This document shows positions 43,003-51,593 of a stretch of DNA of 64,000 nt, piece by piece (the first letter of the stretch is position 1; the number at the start of each line of letters is the position of its first letter). The position numbers and the translations under genes are program-made. The stretch spans positions 75,111-139,110 of the forward strand of contig CAYVRC010000001.1 of NCBI GenBank assembly GCA_964453205.1, in the 5' to 3' direction. Origin of the DNA: Crateriforma sp964453205 (lineage in GTDB: Bacteria > Planctomycetota > Planctomycetia > Pirellulales > Pirellulaceae). The notes beneath the pieces were generated by a model. The model was not told the DNA's origin and did no database searches. It saw nothing but the letters and a program-made list of their open reading frames with translations.

Positions 43003-43431
43003 ATGAACGAGCCGTCCGTTGCGATTCCCGATTTCGATTCCGGTCCTGACGGCTTGCTGCCGGCGATCGCCCAAGACGCCACGACTTCGCGGGTGTTGAT
43101 GATGGCGTGGATGAATCGCGAAGCGTGGGAGGATACGCTTTCGACCGGTCGGGCGACCTATTACAGCCGCAGTCGCGGTAAGCTGTGGCGAAAAGGCGAA
43201 ACCAGCGGCCACCGTCAGCTTGTCAAAGAGATCCGGATCGACTGTGATGCCGACACCATCTTGCTGTCGGTCGATCAAACGGGCGCGGCGTGTCACGAAG
43301 GCTACGAAAGTTGTTTCTTTCGCGTCGTCGGTTCCGATGGTACCGTCAGCATCGCGGACGATCGACTGATCGACCCCGCGAAGGTCTACGGTCACGATCG
43401 ATCGTTCGACCCGGACTCGTCGGACGGCTAG
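43003..43431 (+). CDS. hisI: Phosphoribosyl-AMP cyclohydrolase
   Basis: A 142-residue HisI enzyme that opens the purine ring of phosphoribosyl-AMP in the third step of histidine synthesis. The signature YYSRSRGKLWRKGETSGH is intact. The metal sites appear as DCDADTILLSVDQTGAACHEG and CFFR, giving the Asp and Cys ligands of the zinc and magnesium sites. The fused HisE phosphohydrolase domain is absent, so HisE must be encoded elsewhere. Monocistronic in this window. Confidence 0.95.
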   Translation: MNEPSVAIPDFDSGPDGLLPAIAQDATTSRVLMMAWMNREAWEDTLSTGRATYYSRSRGKLWRKGETSGHRQLVKEIRIDCDADTILLSVDQTGAACHEGYESCFFRVVGSDGTVSIADDRLIDPAKVYGHDRSFDPDSSDG

Positions 43432-43534
43432 CCGCGGGGGTCGACAAAATTTCGTCGGGCCTTGCCGGTCGCCTTGACCGGTGCGTTATGCTTTCCTTCA
43501 ACCCTGATCCTTAGCGACCGAGAACGAGCTGAAC

Positions 43535-43996
43535 ATGAGTGCCGATCAACGACTGATAGACTTGGGCTTGGAACTGCCGCCTGCTCCGGAGCCCATCGGC
43601 GTCTACAAGCCGATCATCGTCGTCGGCGACATGGCTTACCTTTCCGGCCACGGACCGGTTCGCGCCGACGGCACGATGGTCACCGGCCGGCTCGGCTTGG
43701 ACGTCGACGTCGAACTGGGATACGAAGCCGCGAAACTGACCGGACTGGCCATGCTGTCGACGCTGCAAAGCCATCTGGGTTCTCTGGACAAGGTCAAGCG
43801 TTTGGTCAAGCTGCTGGGCCTGGTTCGCGGCACCGACGGATTCGCCCAGCAGCCGGCCGTCATCAACGGCTGTAGCGAATTGTTCCGCGACGTGTTCGGG
43901 GAAGAGAACGGCATCGCCGCGCGGAGTGCCGTCGGCACGAACGCCCTGCCCGGCGGGATCGCCGTGGAGATCGAAGCGATTTTCGAATTGACCTGA
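43535..43996 (+). CDS. RidA-family (YjgF/YER057c/UK114) protein
   Basis: A 153-residue RidA-like protein. Members hydrolyse reactive enamine/imine intermediates such as 2-aminoacrylate, or act in related detoxification. The C-terminal family pattern is AARSAVGTNALPGGIAVEIEAIFEL, in which the Arg is the usual catalytic or carboxylate-binding residue. AYLSGHGPVRADGTMVTGRLG and RLVKLLGLVRGTD are the strand and helix of the fold. It is longer than E. coli RidA by an N-terminal extension, as in the YjgH/Rid2-like branches. Convergent with recQ, which ends 18 bases away. Confidence 0.9.
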   Translation: MSADQRLIDLGLELPPAPEPIGVYKPIIVVGDMAYLSGHGPVRADGTMVTGRLGLDVDVELGYEAAKLTGLAMLSTLQSHLGSLDKVKRLVKLLGLVRGTDGFAQQPAVINGCSELFRDVFGEENGIAARSAVGTNALPGGIAVEIEAIFELT

Positions 43997-44014
43997 TTTT
44001 GTCGAACACAAGTC

Positions 44015-45892
44015 TCATCCGGCCGGCGAAACCGATGCCTCGTCGCCGGGCCCTTCGTGGGTTCGGCAAAAGGCGTCAATGGCTTTAAGAAACACCTCGC
44101 CGTAATCGGTCAACTTCTTTTGCCCGACGCCTTTGATGTCGGCAAACTCGTCGAGCGAGGACGGCTTGGCACGCGCCAGTTCGCGTAGCGTCGCGTCGCT
44201 GAACACCACGTAAGCGGGCACCGAGGCCCGGCCGGCCAGGTCGCTTCGCAACGCTCTCAACGATTCGAAAAGCCCGCGATCGACGCCTTCCCAGGACGCC
44301 ACCGCCGCGGCCCCCGAAGGGCTTCCCGAACGCCGTGGACGGGCCGTTTGGGCAACGGTCAGCGTCGGCGTGCCGTGACCTTTGAGCACCCGAAAGCCCG
44401 ACGGAGTGATGGAAAGCGTTTGGTATTCGCCGGTCCGTTCGATGAAGCCTTGCCCGACCAGCTGGTCGATCCACTGTCGAACGGCGGCCATCGGGTGATC
44501 CGTCAGCAGAGCGTAAGTGGATAGTTTGTCGTGTCCCAGTTCGATCAAACGAGCTTCCGTCGATCCGACAAGCACCTTGGCCGTGTGGGCGGCTCCGAAT
44601 CGTTGCTCCAAACGGTACACGCAGGAGATGATTTTCTGCGCCAGGATCAGCGGGTCGTCGACCAAGTCCGATTCGCCCAAACAAACATCACAGGCACCGC
44701 AGTTGTCTTTCCGGAACGTTTGCCCGAAGTACTGCACGATCGATTTGTGCCGGCACGTCGCGGCGGAGCACAAATCGTAGATCGCGTCGAGCGATCGAAA
44801 GGCGGCGTCCGTGGCTTCGCGGCTGACCAGAAAATCGCCGGGCATTTCCATGATGCGTTTCCACGTCACGACATCGCCGCCGGAGTAAATCAGCACGCAT
44901 TCCGACTCCAGCCCGTCGCGTCCGGCGCGGCCACTTTCTTGTTGATAATGTTCGATCGACTTGGGCATGCCGGCGTGGATCACGTAACGCACGTTGGACT
45001 TGTCGATCCCCATGCCGAAGGCGACCGTGGCAACGATGATGTCGGATCTTTCCTTGATGAAATCGTCCTGATTGGACTTGCGCTGCTCGTCACTCAGACC
45101 GGCGTGGTAGGGGAGCGCTTTGTGGCCGAGATCGCCCAGTGTGGCGGCGGTGCGTTCGACTTCCTTGCGGCTGATGCAGTACACGATGCCCGCTTCGCCG
45201 CGGTGACGATCGATCACCTCGACGATTTGATTCATCTTGCCGGCGCTCCGGAGCATGCGGTAGGTCAAGTTCGGCCGGTCGAAGTCACCGACCAGAATCT
45301 CGGCGTTCCGCAGGGCCAACTGTGCCGCGATGTCATCACGAACCGGCCGGGACGCGGTGGCCGTGTAGGCGTGGACGCCGACACCGGGAAAGCGATCCTT
45401 CAGGGTGCAAAGGCCTCGATACTCGGGACGAAAATCGTGTCCCCAATTGCTGATGCAGTGCGCTTCGTCGATGGCGAAGAAGCTGACCTCGCAAGTCGCC
45501 AGAAAATCCAGCGTGCGGGGCGTCAACAGCCGCTCCGGTGCAACGTAAAGAAACTTCAAATCGCCGCGGCGAATTTTCTCGGCGACGAGTCGTTTTTCGC
45601 CGTCCGACTGTGTGCTGTTGATGAAAGCGGCTTCGACCCCGTTGGCAACCAAAGCGTCGACTTGGTCCTTCATCAACGAGATCAAAGGGGAAACGACGAC
45701 GGCCATTCCCGGCATTCGGATCGCCGGGGCTTGAAAACACAACGACTTGCCGCCGCCGGTCGGCAAGACGGTCACGCTGTCACGGCGATCGAGCACACAG
45801 CGGATCGATTCGTCTTGTAACGGTCGGAAATCGTCAAAGCCCCAAACCTGTCGCAGGATGTCTCGGATCGGAGGGGCGTCGGCCGTCGGCAT
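44015..45892 (-). CDS. recQ: ATP-dependent DNA helicase RecQ
   Basis: A superfamily 2 3'-5' helicase used in recombination and replication-fork repair. Motif 0/I FDDFRPLQDESIRCVL and TVLPTGGGKSLCFQ are at the N-terminus, FFAIDEAHCISNWGHDFRPEY holds the DEAH box, and HAGMPKSIEHYQQESGRAGRDG is motif VI. The RecQ-Ct zinc site is formed by the CRHK and NCGACDVC cysteines. A C-terminal HRDC domain follows (LFESLRALRSDLAGR, GVGQKKLTDYGE). The start is either ATG 45892, with weak GGA upstream, or ATG 45922 ten codons earlier; the former is used (625 residues). Confidence 0.95.
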   Translation of the reverse strand: MPTADAPPIRDILRQVWGFDDFRPLQDESIRCVLDRRDSVTVLPTGGGKSLCFQAPAIRMPGMAVVVSPLISLMKDQVDALVANGVEAAFINSTQSDGEKRLVAEKIRRGDLKFLYVAPERLLTPRTLDFLATCEVSFFAIDEAHCISNWGHDFRPEYRGLCTLKDRFPGVGVHAYTATASRPVRDDIAAQLALRNAEILVGDFDRPNLTYRMLRSAGKMNQIVEVIDRHRGEAGIVYCISRKEVERTAATLGDLGHKALPYHAGLSDEQRKSNQDDFIKERSDIIVATVAFGMGIDKSNVRYVIHAGMPKSIEHYQQESGRAGRDGLESECVLIYSGGDVVTWKRIMEMPGDFLVSREATDAAFRSLDAIYDLCSAATCRHKSIVQYFGQTFRKDNCGACDVCLGESDLVDDPLILAQKIISCVYRLEQRFGAAHTAKVLVGSTEARLIELGHDKLSTYALLTDHPMAAVRQWIDQLVGQGFIERTGEYQTLSITPSGFRVLKGHGTPTLTVAQTARPRRSGSPSGAAAVASWEGVDRGLFESLRALRSDLAGRASVPAYVVFSDATLRELARAKPSSLDEFADIKGVGQKKLTDYGEVFLKAIDAFCRTHEGPGDEASVSPAG

Positions 45893-46040
45893 GCTGAAAT
45901 TCCGTTTCGCGGCGATTGGCATTGTTCACGCGGGAGTCTATCAATTCGCCGCGACTTTGTTGATCCGCAACGACGCGGAGCCGACGGCGGATCGCTATAT
46001 TCTCGGGCACTCCCGTTCAAGCTTTTGAGAGAACCGACGA

Positions 46041-46787
46041 ATGCATCCTTTTCTGGCAGAGTTTTTCGGCACCATGCTGCTGATCTTGTTCGGCAACGGC
46101 GTCGTCGCCAACGTGGTCTTGGCGAAGACCAACGGCAACGATTCGGGCTGGATCGTCATCTCCGCCGGTTGGGGGCTCGCGGTCTTCATCGGGGCGTTTT
46201 GTGCCAACAATTTTAGCGGGGCGCATTTGAATCCCGCCGTGACCGTGGCGATGTTGACGGCCCAGCGACTCAGTTTGCCGGCAGGTGTCGGGTACATCGC
46301 CGCCCAAATGGCCGGCGCTTCCGCGGGCGCCGCCCTGATCTTTTTGTTTTATCGCGAACATTTTCGAGTGACCGAAGATGCGAATGCGAAACTGGGATGT
46401 TTTTGCACCGCTCCCGCGATTCGCCATTTGCCGCAAGCATTTTTCTGCGAGGTCGTGGGCACGTTCGCTTTGATCTTTCCCATCTTTTTGATGGTCACGC
46501 CGAGTCTGATCCAGAGCGGCGAGCCGGCCGAAAGTGATCCCATCCTGGGGTTGGGCTCACTGGGATTGTTGCCGGTCGGCTTGCTCGTCTTCGGCATCGG
46601 ACTTTCGTTGGGCGGAACGACAGGATACGCGATCAATCCGGCGCGAGATCTTGGACCTCGTCTGATGCATTTTCTGCTGCCCATCGCGGGAAAACGCGAT
46701 AGCGATTGGTCCTACGCTTGGGTTCCGGTCCTGGGACCGATTGTCGGTGCTCTGTTGGCATCGCTAGTGTATCACTTGGTCGCGTGA
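46041..46787 (+). CDS. MIP-family channel, glycerol facilitator/aquaglyceroporin-like
   Basis: A 248-residue major intrinsic protein with six membrane helices and two half-helices. Both NPA boxes are intact: GAHLNPAVT and GYAINPARDLGPR. The Asp following the second NPAR box is the classic mark of glycerol-conducting GlpF-type channels as opposed to water-specific AqpZ. The loop between the halves is long (SLIQSGEPAESDPILGLGSLG). It would let glycerol or similar polyols diffuse. A short gap separates it from the amidase gene downstream on the same strand. Confidence 0.92.
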   Translation: MHPFLAEFFGTMLLILFGNGVVANVVLAKTNGNDSGWIVISAGWGLAVFIGAFCANNFSGAHLNPAVTVAMLTAQRLSLPAGVGYIAAQMAGASAGAALIFLFYREHFRVTEDANAKLGCFCTAPAIRHLPQAFFCEVVGTFALIFPIFLMVTPSLIQSGEPAESDPILGLGSLGLLPVGLLVFGIGLSLGGTTGYAINPARDLGPRLMHFLLPIAGKRDSDWSYAWVPVLGPIVGALLASLVYHLVA

Positions 46788-46831
46788 AGCGACGGTGCGA
46801 GCAAACATGCCCTCAAAAAAGTGTCATCCTC

Positions 46832-47797
46832 ATGCGTCCCATCACGGTTGCCGCGATTCAGTTCAATCATCGACCGAGCGACAAGGCGTTCAATCTGTCT
46901 CGCATCGAAACGCTGTCGGTCGAAGCGGTCGCCGAGGGTTGCGAGCTTGCGATCTTTCCGGAAATGTGCGTGACCGGATACTGGCACGTCAGAAAACTGT
47001 CCGAGGATCAGGTTCGTGAACTTTCCGAACCGATCCGAGGCGGACCGTCGACCGATTTTTTGCTGGATCTGGCGGCGAAGCTTCGATTGACGATCGGTGC
47101 CGGACTGATCGAGCTTGGCGATGACGGCCGGCTGTACAACAGTTACGTCGTCGCGATGTCCGACGGGCAAGTCGCGGTCCACCGAAAACTTCACTGCTTC
47201 ATCAGCCGACACATGTCGTCCGGCGACAGCTACACGGTGTTCGATACGCCCCAGGGCTTCAAAGCCGGCGTGTTGACCTGTTACGACAACAACATCGGCG
47301 AAAACGTTCGGATCACCGCGTTGATGGGAGCCGAAATCTTGATCGCGCCTCACCAGACCGGCGGTTGCGACTCGCCGAGCCCTCGTTGCATGGGAGTCGT
47401 GGACCCGAAGTTGTGGGAACAACGCGAATCGAACCCGGCGGCGATCGAAGCCGAATTTCTCGGACCCAAAGGCCGCGCGTGGTTGATGCGTTGGCTGCCG
47501 GCACGAGCGCACGACAACGGATTGTTCTTGATCTTTAGCAACGGGGTGGGTGTGGATGACGATGAGGTCCGCACCGGGAATTCGATGATCCTGGACCCCT
47601 ACGGGGAAGTCATCGCCGAGACCTGGAAAGCCGCCGACGACATCGTCGTCGCGAGGCTGGACCCCAGCCTGCAAGCCTCCAGCACGGGCCGGCGATGGCT
47701 GCGATCGAGGCGTCCGGCGCTTTACGAATCGCTAACGCGACCGACCGGCAACGAAGAGGACACCCGCGTGGTGCGGTTCAAAAAGGTGCAGCCTTGA
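46832..47797 (+). CDS. Carbon-nitrogen hydrolase (nitrilase superfamily)
   Basis: A 321-residue amidase-type enzyme. The catalytic triad is visible as Glu44 (LAIFPEMCVTGY), Lys119 (AVHRKLHCF) and Cys150 (VLTCYDNNIGEN). GAEILIAPHQTGG and NSMILDPYGEVIAE are also family-typical. It hydrolyses an amide or nitrile; candidates include N-carbamoylputrescine and aliphatic amides. It follows the MIP channel by 44 bases, so the two may share a transcript. The start at 46832 gives the normal family N-terminus MRPITVAAIQFN. Confidence 0.9.
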   Translation: MRPITVAAIQFNHRPSDKAFNLSRIETLSVEAVAEGCELAIFPEMCVTGYWHVRKLSEDQVRELSEPIRGGPSTDFLLDLAAKLRLTIGAGLIELGDDGRLYNSYVVAMSDGQVAVHRKLHCFISRHMSSGDSYTVFDTPQGFKAGVLTCYDNNIGENVRITALMGAEILIAPHQTGGCDSPSPRCMGVVDPKLWEQRESNPAAIEAEFLGPKGRAWLMRWLPARAHDNGLFLIFSNGVGVDDDEVRTGNSMILDPYGEVIAETWKAADDIVVARLDPSLQASSTGRRWLRSRRPALYESLTRPTGNEEDTRVVRFKKVQP

Positions 47798-47845
47798 TCG
47801 ACCCGGTGGCCACCGTGCGGCGAAATCGCTGTCACGAAAATTCGC

Positions 47846-48505
47846 TCATTCCTGATCGCGGAGGTCGCGGACGTAGATGTCCTTGAAGCGCATCCGGCCT
47901 TCGCCGCCACTGTGAAGTTGTAGCGCGATGACGCCCTCGGCCGCGACGGGCGAGGGATAAGTGAAATCCAAAACGGTGACGCCGTTGAGCACGACGACGT
48001 AGCGTTTGCCTTCGACCCGAATCAGCATGTCGTTCCAGTCGTGGGGCCGAATCACGGCTTCGTGAAACGGCGAAGGCCAAGCGATCCAGCCTTTGCCGTC
48101 ACCATAGATGCCGCCGGTGTGATGACCGATTTCGCGATCGATTTCGATCTGTCGCCCGGCGGACACCGTCGCGGTGCCCGGCTTGAAGGTGGTGTGCAAG
48201 TAGACGCCACTGTTGCCGGAGGCTTCGCATTTGAATTGCAGCCTCAAGTGAAAGTCGCTGTACGATTTCTCGGTCGCCAGGTAGCCGTACTCTTTCGTGA
48301 TCCCCTGACCGAAGATCGCACCGTCTTGGACGACCCATTTTTCGTTGCCGATTTTGTTCCAGCCGTTCAAGTCTTGACCGTTGAAAAGCGACTGCCAGGG
48401 TGCGTCGAACGAAGACGTCTTTTTCGCGGCGGCTTGTTGACCGCACGCGGAGGACGACCACCCGAGGACACAAAGGCAACTGATCAGCAACGGCGTGCAA
48501 CGCAT
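47846..48505 (-). CDS. DUF1080 (3-keto-disaccharide hydrolase-like) secreted protein
   Basis: A 219-residue protein with a signal peptide (LLISCLCVLGWSSSACGQ) that may be a lipoprotein if Cys21 is lipidated. The mature part is a single DUF1080 beta-sandwich: SLFNGQDLNGWNKIGNEKW, the usual start, then SDFHLRLQFKCEASGNSGVYL and GKRYVVVLNGVTVLDF. DUF1080 proteins are abundant in planctomycetes; some hydrolyse 3-keto-glucosides, others are structural. No catalytic assignment is possible here. Monocistronic. Confidence 0.9.
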   Translation of the reverse strand: MRCTPLLISCLCVLGWSSSACGQQAAAKKTSSFDAPWQSLFNGQDLNGWNKIGNEKWVVQDGAIFGQGITKEYGYLATEKSYSDFHLRLQFKCEASGNSGVYLHTTFKPGTATVSAGRQIEIDREIGHHTGGIYGDGKGWIAWPSPFHEAVIRPHDWNDMLIRVEGKRYVVVLNGVTVLDFTYPSPVAAEGVIALQLHSGGEGRMRFKDIYVRDLRDQE

Positions 48506-48581
48506 GGAACATTCCGGGGTGGGGGCAAGGGATCGGAGGCAGCAGATCGGGAACAGCGCCCGATTGTACTCGCCAGAGGAT

Positions 48582-49229
48582 TCAACGGGTCCCCGCCGAC
48601 GCCCTGCCGACTTTTCGCCACGCCCTCATCTCGTTCGGCCCGATGAACTGGACGTGGACCGCCCCCACCGCGGCGTGGGCATCGAACACGTCCTCGTGAA
48701 ATTCGTTCTCGCCGGGCCACGGGTACGAATACACCAGGGCAAAATCGTCCAGGTCCAGTCCCAAAACTTGATAAGCACAGGGCACGCCGTGCCCCAAACT
48801 GGGCAGCGTCGGGTCATCGGCCAGACGTTCGCTTCCCGGCGGCAAAAAATTTCCGCCGATCAGTTCGGGGCCGTCCCCGGGCGTCTCGAACCAGTCGGCC
48901 AGGGTTTCGCGTCCGGGTCGCAGCAAGTCGGGCTCGGCTTCGATGCCGAACGAATCGAAACCGAGTCGGGTGGCCAGCGAAGCCACGACGGCGAACCCGC
49001 ATCCCCATTCGACGAAGCGATTGCCGATCAAAGGCCGGGTATCGCGAATCCAAGCGAGCGTCTGAAACACCAATTCATAGTCGGCGGCGACGAACTGTTC
49101 GATCTTGTGTTGTCGCCAACAATCTTGAAAGGCTTCGATCCGTCGCCGCGCCGTCGTGATGCCCAGTCGTGTTTCCGCTGGCACGTCGAACTCGTTCAAG
49201 CGGCGTGGCAATTCGATCGGCTGGAGCAT
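48582..49229 (-). CDS. Methyltransferase-like protein (class I SAM fold)
   Basis: A 215-residue protein from the ATG at 49229; a GTG at 49292 would add 21 residues. The motif LIGNRFVEWGCGFAVVASLA, followed by FDSFGIEAEPDLLR, looks like motif I and II of a class I SAM-dependent methyltransferase (E/DxGxG type with an acidic strand-2 residue). The C-terminal part DDFALVYSYPWPGENEFHEDVF matches the post-motif region. The substrate is unknown. It lies divergent from the FAD oxidoreductase gene. Confidence 0.72.
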   Translation of the reverse strand: MLQPIELPRRLNEFDVPAETRLGITTARRRIEAFQDCWRQHKIEQFVAADYELVFQTLAWIRDTRPLIGNRFVEWGCGFAVVASLATRLGFDSFGIEAEPDLLRPGRETLADWFETPGDGPELIGGNFLPPGSERLADDPTLPSLGHGVPCAYQVLGLDLDDFALVYSYPWPGENEFHEDVFDAHAAVGAVHVQFIGPNEMRAWRKVGRASAGTR

Positions 49230-49313
49230 GTCGGAAAGATCGCGTGATCCGAGGCGAGGGGTTATCCTGATGGAAACCGTTCCCACCTTCACCGAACAAC
49301 TTAACGATTCACC

Positions 49314-51593
49314 ATGCGATCACGAGTCGGCTGTTTTGTTTTTTGGCTTGCGATTGTCGCTTCGCCGTTTTTCGTTTCGCCGGTTCCCGCGGCCGAGGTC
49401 TTTGTCGAAGCGGAAAGTTTTACCCGTCACGGCGGCTGGAAACTGGACACCCAGTTCATCCAAGAAATGGGTTCGCCGTATCTGTTAGCGCACGGCCTGG
49501 GACGCCCGGTCGATGACGCGACGACCACGACAAAGATTCCCGAGGCCGGCAAGTATCGGGTTTGGGTTCGCACGAAGGACTGGGTGGCGCGTTGGAACGC
49601 CGGACCGTCGCCGGGTCGATTCTCGGTTTCCGTCGGCGACACAAAACTCGATCCGACTTTTGGGACCGAAGGGGCGACTTGGACTTGGCAAGACGGTGGA
49701 GTCGTCGACTTGGCGGCGGGCGAGACGGTGCTGCGTCTGACGGACTTGACCGGATTCGACGGTCGCTGCGACTGCATTTTTCTGACGAAGGATCTGCAGA
49801 CGGTACCGCCGCCGGCCGACGACGTGTTATCGCGGTGGCGTCGAGATCAATTGGGACTGACCGACCAGCCGACACGAAAAGGGCCTTACGATCTGGTCGT
49901 CGTCGGCGGAGGTTACGCGGGGATGGGGGCGGCGATTTCGGCGGCGCGCATGGGTTGCCGCGTGGCTTTGCTGCAAGACCGACCGGTCCTCGGCGGAAAC
50001 GGGTCCAGCGAAGTCCGTGTCTGGGCCAAAGGCAACATCCGTCGGGGCAAGTTTCCCCGCATTGGTGAGATCATCGAGGAGTTTGCCGACAACGCGACCA
50101 AGTCACCGGGCCGCTATGAAGAATTCGGCGACGACTGGAAAGAACAGATCGTGCGGGCCGAGCCGAAAATTGACTTGATGCTGAATCACCACGCCCATGC
50201 GGTCACGATGGACGGCAAGCGAATCGTGTCGGTCACCGCACTGGACACCCGCAGTGGCGCGGAAGTCGTGGTCTCCGGGAATCTGTTCGCCGATTGCACC
50301 GGACACGGTTGGATCGGGACATGGGCCGGCGCGGACTTGGACATGACCTCCGAAGGCCGGATGGGCATGAGCAACATGTGGGCTTGGGATGAACTGGATC
50401 AGACGGTCGAGTTCCCCGAAACACCCTGGGCGCTGGATTTGAACATGGCCGATTTTCCGTATCCTCGTGACCATCACGGCCAGTGGTTTTGGGAAAGCGG
50501 TTTCGACAAAGACGCGGTCGGCGACGCCGAAGGCATCCGCGATTGGAATTTGCGGGCCGTTTATGGCGCGTTCAACGCGATGAAGAATCGCGACGGTGCC
50601 GAAAAACACCAGACCGCGACCTTGACCTGGGTCGCCTACATCGGCGGCCCACGGGAAAGTCGCCGGCTGTTGGGAGATGTCGTGCTGACACAAGAAGACA
50701 TCGTTTCCAAGCGAGACTTTCCTGACGGCTGTGTCCCCAGCACCTGGTCCATCGATTTGCACTACCCCAAACAACAGTACGCCCAAAAGTATCCCGACAA
50801 CCCTTTCATCTCCGTCGCCGTTCACGGCAAAGGCGTCGACCGAAGTTACGGTTACCCGGTGCCTTATCGGTGCTTTTATAGCCGGAACCTTGACAACCTG
50901 TTCATGGCCGGACGCTGCATCAGTGTCACGCACGAAGCGCTCGGAACGACACGGGTGATGAAGACTTGCGGCATGATGGGGGAAGTCGTCGGCAAAGCGG
51001 CCTCGATCTGTACGCTCGAGGATTGCGGTCCGCGGGACGTGTATCGCGAACACTTGGACGAACTGACTGCGCTGTTGCATTACCCCGGCAAGGCGCGACG
51101 CGAGACGCCGGCGTCGGAGATCGTCGTTCCCGACGACGCGTTGACTTTGGCCGGGCCCTACGGACCACCCAGCGGATCGGACCCGGCCGAGATCGATGGC
51201 ATCGTCGTCGATGACGCAGACGCGGAATTGACCGGGCAATGGCAAAGCAGCGAAGGCCTGCCGGGCTACGTCGGGTACGGCTACCGGTACGCGGGCAAAA
51301 CGGCCCGAGCGACCGCGACGTTCAAGTTGGTGACCGATTCGGCGGGTGAGTTCGAATTGCTGGTCTTCAGCAGCCCCCACGAGAATCGATCCACGCGAAC
51401 CTTGGTGACTGTGGGGCGCGGCGACTTCCGCCGAGAGTATCGCATCAACCAACGAATCGAACACGACGGCGGTGCGGTGAAAGTCGACACGTTGACCTTG
51501 CCGGCCGGCGAACGGGTGACCGTGGAGATCAGCACGACCGGTGCGGACGGGACCGTTCATGCCGACGCGGTGGTTTTGCGGAAGGCCGAGTGA
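49314..51593 (+). CDS. Secreted FAD-dependent oxidoreductase with flanking beta-sandwich domains
   Basis: A 759-residue exported flavoprotein. A Sec signal (FWLAIVASPFFVSPVPAA) leads into an N-terminal beta-sandwich (FVEAESFTRHGGWKLDTQFI) that resembles a carbohydrate-binding module. The central domain starts DLVVVGGGYAGMGAAISAAR (about 196), the FAD dinucleotide fold of the PF12831-type family. MAGRCISVTHEALGTTRVMKT is the conserved C-terminal end of this fold. A Golvesin-like sandwich (GQWQSSEGLPGYVGYGYRY) follows. The stop overlaps the next gene by four bases, tying it to a flavinylated electron-transfer protein. Export of an FAD enzyme plus this partner suggests redox work outside the cytoplasm; the substrate is unknown. 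Confidence 0.85.
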   Translation: MRSRVGCFVFWLAIVASPFFVSPVPAAEVFVEAESFTRHGGWKLDTQFIQEMGSPYLLAHGLGRPVDDATTTTKIPEAGKYRVWVRTKDWVARWNAGPSPGRFSVSVGDTKLDPTFGTEGATWTWQDGGVVDLAAGETVLRLTDLTGFDGRCDCIFLTKDLQTVPPPADDVLSRWRRDQLGLTDQPTRKGPYDLVVVGGGYAGMGAAISAARMGCRVALLQDRPVLGGNGSSEVRVWAKGNIRRGKFPRIGEIIEEFADNATKSPGRYEEFGDDWKEQIVRAEPKIDLMLNHHAHAVTMDGKRIVSVTALDTRSGAEVVVSGNLFADCTGHGWIGTWAGADLDMTSEGRMGMSNMWAWDELDQTVEFPETPWALDLNMADFPYPRDHHGQWFWESGFDKDAVGDAEGIRDWNLRAVYGAFNAMKNRDGAEKHQTATLTWVAYIGGPRESRRLLGDVVLTQEDIVSKRDFPDGCVPSTWSIDLHYPKQQYAQKYPDNPFISVAVHGKGVDRSYGYPVPYRCFYSRNLDNLFMAGRCISVTHEALGTTRVMKTCGMMGEVVGKAASICTLEDCGPRDVYREHLDELTALLHYPGKARRETPASEIVVPDDALTLAGPYGPPSGSDPAEIDGIVVDDADAELTGQWQSSEGLPGYVGYGYRYAGKTARATATFKLVTDSAGEFELLVFSSPHENRSTRTLVTVGRGDFRREYRINQRIEHDGGAVKVDTLTLPAGERVTVEISTTGADGTVHADAVVLRKAE

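Noticed and set aside
47806..47820. CGGTGGCCACCG palindrome after the nitrilase-family gene
   Set aside because: Only 12 bases in a GC-rich region; expected by chance and without a T run.
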